A DNA stretch of 64,000 nt from Phymorhynchus buccinoides (GCA_017654935.2 CM065680.1:38513581-38577580); one strand, 5' to 3'; shown: positions 11,183 through 23,263, counted from the first letter of the stretch. Notes: generated from the letters alone by a model not told the origin. A program made the numbers and translations.

Positions 11183-11392
11183 CCCTGGGCTCCCAGGGGG
11201 TCTATGAAGCACTAACATTCTCAAGGACCCTCTAAAAGAATGTGCAGGGGGTCCCAGAGATGCACTAGAAAACATCTTTTTAACATTTGTGATGCCACTG
11301 GGACCCTCTATCCTGCCTCTAGGACCCTCTATACAGTAAGTGAAGTTCCTGTGACCCCTTGTTTTGCGGGACGATTGGAAGCCCTGGTACAT
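11183..11392 (+). mobile_element. hAT-like MITE, copy 1
   Basis: About 200 bp, with ends resembling CAGGGCTCCCA / TGGGAGCCCTG. Internal blocks GGGTCTATGAAGCACTAAC, AAAAGAATGTGCAGGGG, GCCACTGGGACCCTCTATCC and ACCCCTTGTTTTGCGGGA are shared with 20334-20535, 35976-36193, 42331-42567 and 45454-45655. CAGGG termini are typical of hAT elements. No clear 8-bp duplication was found. Confidence 0.65.
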
Positions 11393-11394
11393 TG

Positions 11395-12003
11395 ACCTTG
11401 ATAACCTTGACCGTTGGCCTTGTTTGTTTCTTTGCCTGCCAAAAAACAATTCACGTCAACTGCTTATTAACCTTGACGTTTGACTTTGAATGTACACGCT
11501 TTTTGTCATGCATCAACAGAAAATATCAGCTACAGTTACTATACAAGCAACTAGAATTATGTCTAGCAGTTTCCAAGAAGAGTAAGATAATCAATGTTCG
11601 AATCAACTATTCTAAAGACTTCACTTAGCTCCACATTAATTTCAATTTATTTTTATTAGCTTAGCGTTTTAGGTTGGACGGGCCCTCACAAAAAGCTCAA
11701 AATCACAGCTCCGACCCTTACATTAAAAAAAACCTACCAAAAGAACATTGAAACCTGGCATAGTGAGCTGGAACTTTGCATAACAAAAGGAAAGGTGTTC
11801 TTCACAGGAATGCAAAAGTTTGAAGTTTGTGAACTTCCTTGTTTCTGTTTTATTGACACATTGCCAAACTGTAATGAACAACCCACGTAATTATTGCCAT
11901 TTAAAAGGAATGCTACCCTCAATCCATCGCCCCATAACAGTAACACAGGTCAGTTGTTTGATTATAATTTTATTTTAAAAAGGTGCTATCCTGAGAGATT
12001 GAA

Positions 12004-12006
<3 letters not shown>
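11395..12006. other. Unannotated stretch
   Basis: AT-rich sequence without a recognisable gene, splice-bounded exon or repeat family member. Confidence 0.4.

Positions 12007-12093
<87 letters not shown>
12007..12093. repeat. (GA)n microsatellite
   Basis: Uninterrupted GA run of about 87 bases. Confidence 0.95.
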
Positions 12094-12095
<2 letters not shown>

Positions 12096-12099
12096 TGAG

Positions 12100-12620
12100 T
12101 GTCTAATGTACATCAGCCATAGGCCATTATACAAACACGAAAATGAAGTGGAACATGGGGAAGGGTGGGAAAGAGGGTGGGGTGGGGGCAGACATGGGAG
12201 ATGAATGAAAAAGGCAAAGGAAAAAACAAACAAAAAACACCCATCATAATACATTTACATTAGAATATTTGATACAAGTTTGCGACAATAAATGTTAAGA
12301 CTAAGCTTGTTCAAACAGAGAGAACGAGAACACAGTCAACCTGACTTTAGTAACTTCAGTATATGAATAATCCGCGGACAACCTTAGCATCAAGCAAAAT
12401 AATACTGGAAGACATACCATAAACTTACCATTTTACCTTATCGTCATTTCCAAAGTTAAGCAATAGATGACATCAAGTGGTACTTTCATAACCCCAAAGC
12501 CTAAACATGGAAGAATGGCTTGTGTAAAGCCACAAAATTCGAAGATAACAAAGATTGAAGCAGTGAAACAATCATAATAACACTCTCAGGTGCATGTAAC
12601 ACGAGGAATGTTATCCTTCT
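12100..12620. other. Unannotated stretch
   Basis: No recognisable gene or repeat family member. It is bounded on both sides by (GA)n arrays. Confidence 0.4.
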
Positions 12621-12621
12621 T

Positions 12622-12623
<2 letters not shown>

Positions 12624-12714
<91 letters not shown>
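12624..12714. repeat. (GA)n microsatellite
   Basis: Uninterrupted GA run of about 90 bases. Confidence 0.95.
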
Positions 12715-12717
<3 letters not shown>

Positions 12718-12932
12718 GGAGGGTGGGGGTCTGAAGTATGAAATAATTTAATTTGTTATGCCACGGGCCCAAACAAATCAGAGTTTACGTAAACGTAGAA
12801 TTTAAGAGCAGATAGCATCATTATGAAAGCATGTTGCAATCATTCTTTGAGTGCATCTGTCCTAGCCAAATGAGCTGTATACGCATACATGTATTTACAT
12901 AGCCTAGGTTATGATTTTCATTAGACAGAAGC

Positions 12933-12935
<3 letters not shown>

Positions 12936-13004
<69 letters not shown>

Positions 13005-13075
13005 TACTTTATTCAAGTAAAGTCCATAAGCCCTATTTGAAGGGGATAATACACAAAACAAAGAGAGAGAGGTGG
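12936..13075 (-). mobile_element. LINE 3' end with (CT)n tail, minus strand
   Basis: Read on the minus strand: CCCCTTCAAATAGGGCTTATGG, then CTTGAATAAA and a (TC)n run that is the (GA)n at 12936-13000 on the plus strand. The same CCCCTT..GGGGCC..GGCCTTT..AATAAA plus (TC)n end occurs at 21786-21870 (minus) and 32980-33055 (plus). It is a severely 5'-truncated copy. Confidence 0.6.
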
Positions 13076-13639
13076 GGGGATAGACAGACAGCACACACAG
13101 AGCGAAAGAGAGACCTGGGAAGGAGTGGGGAGATGTGGGTATAGGCCTAACTATAAGAACTTTTATTGGGAAGTGATTGACTAATTTTGTTTCCATGAAT
13201 GTTCTTTCTATGCGTGTGCATGTTTGTCTCTGTATGTGTGTACGCATGCATGCAAAAGTGCACACACACACTTACATTAATGTTTTGAGTGTGCGCGCGT
13301 GTGAGTATGTGTGTTCGTGCGTGCGTGCGCGCGTGTCTAAAGCATTTCTTGAGACAAAGGAATAAAAATAGGGCTATACAAGTCAGGCTAGAAATGATAG
13401 TATTTGAACAAAATAATTATCGCTTTTATTAATACTTGAGCAGAACTAGGTTTACATAGGCCAATTTGTAAGCATTAATATAGGCCTAATGATCGACAGA
13501 TCGACTGTTTACTTTTTTGGTTTGAATAATAATAAATAAACTTCAATTAAATGGTGAAAAACCGAAGCAATGCTTATAGAAACAAAAAACAAACTAGCCT
13601 CTGTTTCCATAGAGTCAATCCAACTGGGTAACAATATAA

Positions 13640-14455
13640 TTCCCCTCTCACTCTGTCAAAAACTTAGGTGTCACTTTGGACAATACCCTTTCCATGCAGA
13701 GTTTCCTGACTCAGACCTGTCAGTCCTGCTACTATCAAATTCGTCGCATCCGCTATATTCGTAAATATCTCTCAGATGAAGCCACAGCAAAACTTGTTAC
13801 TTCCCTCATCCTATCTCGTCTTGACTACTGTAATGCTCTCCTTTCTGGCCTATCAGTCTCTTCTCTATCTTGTCTCCAGCGTATTCAAAACACAGCTGCT
13901 CGTCTTGTCCTTAGGAAGAAAAAGTTTGATCATGTTAGCCCTCTTCTCCGTTCTTTGCACTGGCTTCCTGTCGCAGACAGAATTGAGTATAAATTAAACA
14001 CCCTTTGCTATAAATCTATCCATAAAGCTGCTCCATCTTACCTCTGCGACAATATTTCCATCTATACGCCAGCTCGCACTTTACGTTCAGTTTCTGACCC
14101 GCTTTCTCTCCAGATCCCTAGGTATAAGCTTTCAACTGTTGGTCGGCGCTCTTTTGCTGTCTCAGGACCGACATCTTGGAACAAACTTCCTCTTTCCCTC
14201 CGTCAGCGATCGACCCTCTCAGCCTTCAAATCTAACCTCAAAACCCACCTGTTCCCCCGTAATTGAGGCTCCACTCTCTTTCTCTTCTCTCTCTCTTGCC
14301 TTTAGGTCTGTTTCTGCTGTATACCATTTATGTCAAACGTGTGTGCTCGCTTTGTATTGCATTTTTGTTTGAATGCGTTATGAATGCTAACGTGTGTGTG
14401 CGCTTTGATTTGATTTATATCAAGATTCAGCGCCGTATAAATACCGTATGTTGTT
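13640..14455 (+). mobile_element. 5'-truncated L2/CR1-like LINE, RT C-terminus and 3' tail
   Basis: The frame from about 13658 to 14266 encodes the end of a non-LTR reverse transcriptase. Visible blocks are SVKNLGVTLDNTLSMQ, YLSDEATAKLVTSLILSRLD then YCNALLSGL, LQRIQNTAARLVL, DHVSPLLRSLHWLPVADRI, APSYLCD, and a terminal FKSNLKTHLFPRN. These blocks, in this order, are characteristic of CR1/L2-group LINE ORF2. Upstream of about 13650 the frame hits a stop. The 3' UTR ends AGCGCCGTATAAATACCGTA followed by (TGT)n. It is dead on arrival, lacking the endonuclease and most of the RT. Confidence 0.85.
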
Positions 14456-14459
14456 GTTG

Positions 14460-14525
14460 TTGTTGTGTGGGTGTGTATGCGTGTTCGCGCGCGTGTGTGT
14501 CTGTGTGTGTGTGTGTGCGTATTTG
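14460..14525. repeat. (TGT)n / (GT)n tract after the LINE tail
   Basis: Simple repeat continuous with the LINE 3' tail. Confidence 0.8.
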
Positions 14526-14769
14526 CATATATTGATAGAGAGAAAGAGGGGGTGGGGGGTAAGGACAATATATAGAGAGAGTATGAGGTCAGGCATATAG
14601 GGGCATTTCTTAGCCACACGTACCCATTGGACTTTCTGGGAGAGCTCTTCCTTGTGTTTAAAAAAACCTGTAGGCCCTAAATGGATCTCCAGCAACCCAG
14701 CCGGTACAAAATATCGGTACGTCGAAAAGATACTGGTATAATACCGGTACACATACCCAACACAAATTA

Positions 14770-14825
14770 GAATACTGTCTGAATCACTTTTAGTGGAAGG
14801 ACGTTAAACTGAAGGACAAGAACAA
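14770..14825 (+). mobile_element. Short LINE 3' end ending GGACGTTAAACTG
   Basis: A CACTTTTAGTG mini-hairpin is followed by GGACGTTAAACTGAAGGACA and AAC repeats. It resembles the 3' terminus of the RNase-H LINE at 18890-18960 (CACTTCTAAGTG, AGACGTTAAATTAAAG, AACAAC). Confidence 0.5.
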
Positions 14826-14899
14826 CACGCACATGCAAACACACGCACAGTCACGCACGCACGCACGCACGCACACGCTCTCTGTGTGTGTGTGTGTGT

Positions 14900-15087
<188 letters not shown>

Positions 15088-15150
15088 TCTACCGGTCTCT
15101 TTAACAAGCTCGCGCACAGTACTCTCATTGCCACCGACACCACCCATCAT

Positions 15151-15209
15151 GAGACAGAGTATGTGTAGGCCTGTCCCATGTACACACAGGCCTACACATA
15201 CTCTGTCTC
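15151..15209. repeat. Perfect 23-bp hairpin
   Basis: GAGACAGAGTATGTGTAGGC plus CTG (15151-15173) is exactly complementary to 15187-15209, with a 13-base loop. It is followed by AC-rich sequence. No transposon ends were recognised around it. Confidence 0.8.
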
Positions 15210-15309
15210 TATCGGTCTGTCTGGCCCTGGCAAACACATATACACACGCATGAACATGCACGCAAGCATGCACACACACACACTTACACATGCGCGTGCA
15301 TGCACACAC

Positions 15310-16760
15310 ATCCACACACGCGCGCGCGTTATAAACCTGTTCAGTATAATGCCCATGCGAAGAGAAAAATTGCAGATAGATCTATTATACCTAGATCTAC
15401 TATATATAAGCGTAAATAATCACAAGCTACGAGATCTAGATCTGGGTCTGACTTCATCTGTGAAACAATAAATTGATCACAGATCACGTGACCACAATAC
15501 ACTTATATTTCTGGATAACATGAAAGTTATCATTAATAAGAAATATAGCATCCCGGCTCTTAAGCCTTTCCCTTATTCAAATAATACCAAGAAGATGTGC
15601 TCTGGGCTTCAACATTAAATAACCAAGTAGATTTTCAGCACATACCTCTGCCACGACATCGTCACCAAAGGTTTTAGCTAGCTGGCCAGACTGAGCATAA
15701 TAAAGTAGTGTTTTTTTTTCCAATGAACATTTACTTCCATGCAAAAAATATTGCATTAAGCTAACAAGCAGACACCACTTTATCCACAGAGCTGTTTAAT
15801 TTCACTGTCGATGCTCTAAGGGCAGTTATCCAGTTCGTTTTGTAAAACGACTGCCTTTGTTTACTTGACTCAACTCGCCATGACGTCGTGCTGCGTCATT
15901 CTGCTAGAACGTCGAAAAACCGTACATGCTTGGTCTCTTTGACATAAACTCTAAATTGGTCACTGTTGATCTAGGCATTTATTTTAACTGAACTTTGCAG
16001 AAAAGATATTGATCTTTCGAATGAATATGGAATGCACGTGTTTGGTGAGAATACCTAGACAAACCTCCATTTAAAAGACTTTCTCTTGGAATTTAGCGAA
16101 TCAGAGTTAGCGCAAATCACTAGATCTACAATAAGCCTTCCCTAACGCCTGCATGCAGTTATTTTTAACGCCCCAAACTCCGACCTATTTAGAGTTTGGT
16201 TTTCATGCACACACTGTTGTAAGTGTTGTCTAAAGAACTTCTTCCAACGTCAGTAGGTATGTTAATTCAACAGTTCGTTTTCAACATTTCTTATTAGTAC
16301 TGGTACAAAATAACAACACAGGAAAAGAGACAAAGGATAAAATCTTTCTTCTGTTAAGTTTATATTTCCACCAGTGTAATATGCATATCATCAGTTAGAA
16401 ATCGGTAAAATTAGATCTAGTTTTACTAAGCGGACAGCGTAATGACGCCAGTTTTGAGTTGCTACTTGTACAATAGCACTATGAAAAATAATATGAATTA
16501 CAGTTGTCAAACTGAACTAAACATAAAGGGTGTACTGGACTCAACTGTTATGATTCAGTTACAAGCTACATCAAAATCTATGATCAAGCCAGCAAACATC
16601 ACTCTCAGTCCAACACTTGGAAAGAAATGAGAATACAAGTCAAAAGCTGCAAGTTTGCAACCAAGTAGTTTCACACATAGATAAATAAAAGTAGGCATAG
16701 AATCCGGTTCTTGCACCAAAAGAGTTAAAGTAAAAATCAAACACAAGAATGAATAAGCCC
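15310..16760. other. Unannotated stretch
   Basis: About 1.4 kb without a recognisable exon or repeat family. TAGATCTA/AGATCTAG-type palindromes recur (near 15375-15440). A short minus-strand frame at 16555-16830 merely overlaps the SINE. Confidence 0.4.
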
Positions 16761-16765
16761 AACCA

Positions 16766-17035
16766 GCCGCCGTGGTGTAGTGGTTAGCGTCACGGACTAC
16801 TGGCTGGGAGGTCTTGGGTTCGAATCCCATCAGAGGCGAGGGTTTTTTCGGTCCTGGACCGACTCCTACCCAGAGTGAGTGACTATGGGCTCAATGGGAA
16901 GACTGAAACCACACAGTCGAGTTTCATCCGTTTAACGGATGCGATTCTGAGAGTGTTGTTCTAATTGCAAGACCAACACTGCAGGTGTCTGTAGTTCTCG
17001 GGCCTGGTTAACGCCGGGATATCATTATGAAAGGA
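16766..17035 (+). mobile_element. tRNA-derived SINE
   Basis: The head has a pol III A box (TGGTGTAGTGG, 16773-16783) and a perfect B box (GGTTCGAATCC, 16817-16827) spaced as in a tRNA. A tRNA-unrelated body (TGACTATGGGCTCAATGGG, AACGGATGCGATTCTGAGAG) follows. The acceptor stem pairs poorly, so this is a retroposon rather than a functional tRNA. The 3' limit is uncertain. Confidence 0.75.
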
Positions 17036-17187
17036 AGCGTAGAATACAGTCCTGCCATGCAGTCTCAGTGAATTCTGTGATGTTACAGGATGGCAGGCCG
17101 ACACAATTAAAGTGGTGGGGTGGAATAGTAAAGGGGGGGGGGGGGTAGAGCAGAAAGTGGGGCGCGCGTGACACATTCCATCACACA

Positions 17188-17251
17188 TGGAAAGTTCTGG
17201 AGATTTGGACTCGCTTGTCTCTGTTGTTCGATACATTGTAAAATAACTTAC
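17188..17251 (-). repeat. Single diverged satellite unit beside the lectin exon
   Basis: Contains GGAAAGTTCTGGAGATTTGG and GATACATTGTAAAATAACTT. It is homologous to the 66-bp units at 51507-51980. It lies immediately downstream, on the minus strand, of the lectin exon's splice donor. Confidence 0.75.
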
Positions 17252-17461
17252 CTGGAAAGTTCTGGAGCATCAGGCTGACTTGTCGTAGTTTTTCTAGCGT
17301 GTCTATGCTGGCCATCCTGCCGCCCTCTGCCTCACAGGCCTTTAAAGAATCGGTATAGGTGTACCTTTTGGCCCCCCGTCTGGGCCCGTGGCCCCACAGC
17401 ACCTTCCAGCATGACTGGGCTGGCCGGTTGTAATAGAAACAGTCCTCCAGCTTGCAATAGT
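17252..17461 (-). CDS. C-type-lectin-like domain exon (copy 1) of a PAN-CTLD protein
   Basis: This 210-base symmetric phase-1 exon has a CCCCCAG acceptor and a GTAAGT donor. It encodes DYCKLEDCFYYNRP, then SCWKVLWGHGP, AKRYTYTDSLKACEAEGGRM and ASIDTLEKLRQVSLMLQNFP. The CW...A...CEAEGG.MASIDT pattern is the N-terminal half of a C-type lectin fold, an extracellular domain that often binds carbohydrate. The preceding minus-strand exon at 19575-19857 ends in the phase needed here and supplies a PAN domain. The C-terminal half, with the WND-type calcium site, was not found, so ligand binding cannot be judged. It is 85-90 percent similar by eye to the exon at 51981-52190. Confidence 0.8.
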
Positions 17462-17483
17462 CTGGGGGAACACTCACACACAC

Positions 17484-17514
<31 letters not shown>

Positions 17515-17524
17515 GTATAAGGTC

Positions 17525-18960
17525 TGACATCCATTTTCCTAAACGTGCTAGACGCATTCGTTCTAATAAAACTATTTTAACATTTTCTTCTAAACTGTTG
17601 ACAAAATCAGGTGTAAATCAAAAGAACTTGGCTGTGCGTTTTCCAGTAAGTCCCATTCCAAACTGGGAGCTTTGCAAGGCAAAATTTGATTATAACTACA
17701 CAACTATATCTAAAAATGATAACATTAACATTCTTGCCTGTGAGGCTAAATCTCATATCAACAATTGTTATCCCAATCATTTCAAAATTTTTACTGACGG
17801 TTCTTTACTAGACAATAATGCAGGCTGTGGATTTGTCATTCCCACTTTAAAAATCGAAAAATCTTTTTATCTTGGTAAAGACTTCTCCATTTTCACAGCT
17901 GAATTAGTAGCAATTTTAATGGCTATTCAGTATGTTGTAGATGTTCCATTTAACTTCTACGGTGTTCTTTTTTGTGTAGATTCTAAATCTGTTCTTCAAG
18001 CTTTAGAATCAACAAGTCCAAAAACCAGGGCTGAAATCATTACAGAAATTAGAATACTTATCCATATTCTTATATTAAGAGGCATCACAGTTGACTTTTG
18101 TTGGATCCCATCTCATTGTTCGATTTCTGGAAATGAATGGGCTGATCGTACTGCTCGGGCAGGGGCAAACAAATCTGCTAATTCTACGGATATTCACATT
18201 CCCTGGAGTTTGCAAGAAGGCTATTCTCTCTTACAAAGAGCTTCTTTTGAACATTTTGATAAAATCTACAAAGAATCTATGCTTCACAAAATACATAAAC
18301 CTGAATCTTCCATAAAGTGTTGTTTAAACTCCCGATCATGGAAGTCTCAGAAAAGAGATTCCTTAGTAAATTATGTATTTCTTAATAGAAATGTAAACAA
18401 ACATCCAAGACGCCTTAAAAAGTTTGTTTCACTACTTTATAGACTTAAGCTAAATGCTTTTAAAACTAAATTCACAAAAAATCTTCAATGTGTATGCGGT
18501 GCTATTGATAATTGTACAACAACACACATTCTATATTATTGCCCTTATTTTGAATCGGCCCTTTCAGAATTCAGAAAAGATGAATCCAAATGTATATTCC
18601 AAGATGCCGTATCTCTTTTGAATTTTGTACAAACTTTAATGTTAAGTCCATTTGGCTCGTTTCTATGATTGCTGTTGGGTTTTTGTTGATAGAATGTTTG
18701 CATTTTTATTTTATAATAGTTCAATTCTGGAGTTTTTATTTTATTTTATTATCATTATTATTATTATGTTTTTTGTGTTTTAATTTTTTTTTTAAAACTG
18801 TTTTAACTAAGCATACATCCCCTAATGTTACTTATAAATATGCACTTTAAGCACACACAGATACACATGCACATTCCCATGCGCACACACTCACTTTCAT
18901 GTCTAATATCACTTCTAAGTGAAAAGACGTTAAATTAAAGAACAACAACAACAACAACAC
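17525..18960 (+). mobile_element. 5'-truncated LINE with intact RNase H domain
   Basis: An open frame runs from the (AC)n tract at about 17525 to the stop at 18668. RNase H catalytic residues are present: FTDGS (D67, counting from 17598), FTAEL (E102), CVDSK (D128), then WIPSHCSISGNEWADRTA (H173, D183). A C-terminal CVCG...H...C cluster follows. RNase H after the RT is typical of the I, Ingi and related non-LTR clades. The reverse transcriptase is missing. The 3' end is AGACGTTAAATTAAAG plus (AAC)n. It inserted into the lectin-gene intron between 17461 and 19575 and is absent from the paralogous region at 52 kb. Confidence 0.85.
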
Positions 18961-19330
18961 ACACACACAGTTATCTGGTTGTATGGAGAGAAAAAACAGT
19001 GCACCAACGAGCAGCATTCTGATTCAGACACAGACACACGCACAGAGGTACACACGGTTGGAAGTGCACCAACAAGCAGTACTCTGACACACCACAGACA
19101 CGCGTGCACACACACACACACTGACTGACACACACACACACACACAAACAGGCAAACACACTGACAAATACACAAGACTCACACACTCAAAATGGCAACG
19201 TGTTAAACACACACTGGCAAGCACACACGTCACACACACACACACTGAAAATACCCACTGTCAAACACTGATAAACACACAGACTGTGAAACATCTTGAC
19301 AAACACACTCACCATCAAACACACTAACAA
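18961..19330. repeat. (AC)n and ACAAACACACTGAC-rich tract of the duplicated intron
   Basis: Degenerate CA repeats with CTGACAAACAC-like spacers. The same texture occurs at 52520-52860, consistent with a shared duplicated intron. Confidence 0.75.
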
Positions 19331-19574
19331 AAACACCCACCTACATGCAGTGATGTTCGGAGGATCGAAAAGTGAAAGAACAAACTGTCATGAAACGAGA
19401 GAAATCAACAGGACAATGTCCTGGTTCTTGCAGAAATCAATACGACAAAGCGTGCCAGTGTTGAAAATTTAATTTGTCCTGACAGGGGAGAACACAATAA
19501 AACATTTTCGATTGTATTAGGTCAATGGCCTATGACCGGGACATCACTGCTGTGACACGGACGAACAGACCTAC

Positions 19575-19857
19575 CTGCTTCAGGCGGCACATATCTGTAG
19601 TACCTGTTGTTGGGCACAGGTCTGATAGTCCAGTCCTGGCTCCTGTGATTCACAAGCAGGTTGGTGCCTACTGTCTCACACACTGAGGTCTTGGGGTTGT
19701 AGAACAGAGAGACACAGTCGGGCTGCCCAAGGCACAGCTGCACACACTCATCGGTTGTAGTTTCGCTGGTAAGGTTGCGTTCCAAGCCGCGTATATGGGT
19801 CTTTTCGATGTTGTCGAACACGCTGTCGTCCCAGAAATCGTACTCTGGAATGTCTGT
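19575..19857 (-). CDS. PAN/apple-domain exon of a PAN-CTLD protein
   Basis: This 283-base exon runs from a CCAG acceptor to a GTAGGT donor and encodes 94 residues plus one base. The blocks are TDIPEYDFWDDSVF, NIEKTHIRGLERNLTSETTT, DECVQLCLGQPDCVSLFYNP, SVCETVGTNLLV and YYRYVPPEA. The spaced cysteines (ECVQLC, DCVSLFY, VCE) are the PAN/apple pattern used in secreted or membrane adhesion proteins. The +1 phase fits the lectin exon at 17252-17461, so the spliced product reads ...PPEADYCKLEDC.... The acceptor position is chosen by phase and could be slightly upstream. The signal peptide and earlier exons are not visible. Confidence 0.78.
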
Positions 19858-20333
19858 CTGGCTGGTTGCCTGCTCTGGATAGCTAGCACGGAAGCATACT
19901 TGTGTTACCACATTCCCTTAGTCCCACACTGTAGTTTTAGTTTACATCCATGATACAACGAGTCCCTCATACCGCTATTCCCACAAGATGTCTCTCTCTC
20001 TCTGCTTGTGTATGTCAAACCCACATTGACGCATACGCGCGCACACATACGCATATATGTACACGCGCGCACGCACACACACACATACAAGCCCATCCAG
20101 AATATACGTGTGCGTTGCACACACGCACAGGCAACGGTATGTGGGACTAGTGGTATGTAGTAACAAACGTATGCTTCCGCTAGCACTGTAGCATGCACAC
20201 ATATTTTGCTTTGGTAAAACTTTTTGTGTCCAACGTCTGTATGTATTTGTGAACCTCAGAAACAAACTCGGTTATCGTTAACTCTGTGTTTTGTTATGTG
20301 TTGTAAAAGAAGAAAATAAAAATGAAATGAATC

Positions 20334-20535
20334 AAGGCTCTCAGGGACCCCCATTTGGGGGTCTATGAAGTACTAAAATTATAAAGGACCCTCTAAAAGA
20401 ATGTGCAGGGGCTCCCAGGGATGCACTAGAGAAAAAATCTGTTTAGCATTCGCAATGCCACTGGGACCCTCTATCCCGCCTCCAGGACCCCCAATACTGT
20501 AAGTGAAGGAATCACTGGGACCCCTTGTTTTGAGG
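20334..20535 (+). mobile_element. hAT-like MITE, copy 2
   Basis: Shares GGGGGTCTATGAAGTACTAA, AGAATGTGCAGGGG, GCCACTGGGACCCTCTATCC and ACCCCTTGTTTTG with the other copies. It ends in a G run followed by GT repeats and a G-rich tract to 20665. Confidence 0.65.
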
Positions 20536-20689
20536 GGGGGGGGGGGGGGGGGGGCGGGTGTGTGTGTGTGTGTGTTCAGGGGGGGTGGGATGGGGGAGGG
20601 GGGCTGGAGAGGGGTGCGGGGGATGGTTGGGGGGGGGGGGTGCGATGGATGGGGGGGGGGGGGGGGTGTTCACGGAGAAGAATGAATGT

Positions 20690-21640
20690 TTTTGTTGTGG
20701 GTCCAGAGATTTACCAAAACGGACCTACAATGGTTGAACCACAGATTAAGAACCTCTCTGGTTGAACTAAGTAGGCTTTCAGTTCGTTTTTCTTTTTTGT
20801 CCTGTGCCGATCTACGATCGCAAAGGAGTATGTTTTTGTTCGGGTTTGTTTCCTTTGTTTGTTTGTTTGTTTGTTCTTTTCTGTCTGTCCCAAGGATCTC
20901 CCGAACCGCTTGACCGAATCGCTTCAAATTTTGTGTGGTGGTGTGTCCCCATGAGAGGAAGGCATCCACGCAAAACGTTTTGCCGTCCTGACCTTGATCT
21001 TGGCGTATGACCTTGAAAACAGAAAATCGTTAAGGGGCCATAACTTCCACACCGTAGGTCCTAGAGTCTTGAAACTTGGCATGGATGTACTTTCGCTTAT
21101 GGCCGTTCTGATGATGGCATACCGATGAAGGTCAAGATCAAGGTCAGGGAGATCGGTACGCCTTCAAAGTGGTAGTGGTCTAACAATTGGGTTTTTCTGT
21201 CCCAAGCATATCTCCCGAACCGCTTGACCGAATCGTTGCCAATTTTGTGTGGTGGCGTGTCACCATGAGAGGAAGGCATCCGCGCATAAATTATCGCCGT
21301 CATGACCTTGACCTTGGCGTATGACCTTGAAAACCGAAAATCTTTACGGGGCTATAACGTCCACACCGTTAGTCTTAGAGACTTCAAAACTTAATATGTA
21401 GGTACTTTGGCTTAAGGCCGTTCTGATGATTGCATACTGATCAAGGTCAAGGTCAAAGTCAAGGAGATCGGTAGGCCTTGAATGTGGTAGTGGTTTAAAA
21501 ATTGGGTTTTCAGCCACAAAAGTAAAAATATATTTCGCGGACCCGGCGAAACCGGTACTCAGCGTCACCGGTACTTGGCGTTACCTGTACTACGCGTTAC
21601 CGGTACTAGGCGTTACCGGTACTCGGCGTTGCGCTAGTAG
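20690..21640. repeat. Long dispersed repeat family C, copy 2, with internal 300-bp duplication
   Basis: Homologous to 9480-10193. The block from ATCTCCCGAACCGCTTGACC through the GGCCTTGAA/GCCTTCAAAGTGG region occurs twice, starting near 20895 and 21207, so about 302 bp is tandemly duplicated. The end (21551-21640) is a 16-bp array of GGTACTNGGCGTTACC units, five times. Confidence 0.8.
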
Positions 21641-21770
21641 TTATAAATCCAAAAAGGTAATCATGCACTAACAAGCATCTTTGCTATTCGATCACTATTA
21701 GTAGTAACTATTAGTAGATGCATGATGTAAAGACATACCTACATCTACAGTTTTTCTCTTTGCCTTCTAC

Positions 21771-22396
<626 letters not shown>

Positions 22397-22551
22397 CAGG
22401 CAGGCCACACAGAGAGACACATATACACGCGCACACTAACACACACACCTGCATGCGCGCGCGCGCTGACACTCACAAACTGGCAACTGGGCATACAGAA
22501 ATAGAGAGAGATGGAGGGAGGGAGGGAGGGAGGGAGGGAGGGAGGGAGGGA

Positions 22552-22614
<63 letters not shown>

Positions 22615-22617
<3 letters not shown>

Positions 22618-23260
22618 GTGTCGGACTATCAGTATTGCCACGTGTGAAAAGTCGGAATATTGCCACGTCGGAACTTTAAACGTCGGACTATCGTGATGTA
22701 CCCGGTAGATCTACCATCTACTGATCTAGTCATTGAATTGAAATTGAAATCAGAACGGATGAATTTTATTATGATACAACTTTTACATGGACAAAGCCAT
22801 GCGTTTGGCACCCGTTTGCTAGTTTTAGGATATTTTTAATGATGGACCCATGTATGCCTATGGAATATGATGTTATAAATCTTAAAATAATTATTGTGTT
22901 CAATCTTATAGTAATAGATCTAATTGTTGTGTTCTGATTACTAGATCTGGATTAATAGTAGACAAAGACCTTCCGTGATCAAGATCTAAAAGTAAATCTA
23001 CTTGAATTTGAACAAATCGATGATATAATAACTATTAACAATAGTCAAAGAAGAAAGACCATTTCTGGTTAAAGTTAATCTAGTCTAGTTAAAACAACGT
23101 GTTTAAAAAATATATACAGTAGTCAGTAGATTTACTTACAAGAAGAGCAGAAATAGAAGCAGCTTAGCAAAGGCAAGCATTTTCAGATTTTGAAGCAGGC
23201 GGCTGTTCTCCAAATGTATGCATCCGGGCAACTGTTGCAAGGAAGGGGGGGGGGGGGGCC
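22615..23260. other. Unannotated AT-rich stretch
   Basis: Contains a small direct repeat (TATTGCCACGT, twice near 22634 and 22659) and many TAGATC words. No exon is recognised. Confidence 0.4.
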
Positions 23261-23263
23261 CAC

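Noticed and set aside
16766..16840. Functional tRNA gene
   Set aside because: A and B boxes are good, but the acceptor stem pairs poorly and a long non-tRNA body follows, so it is a SINE head.
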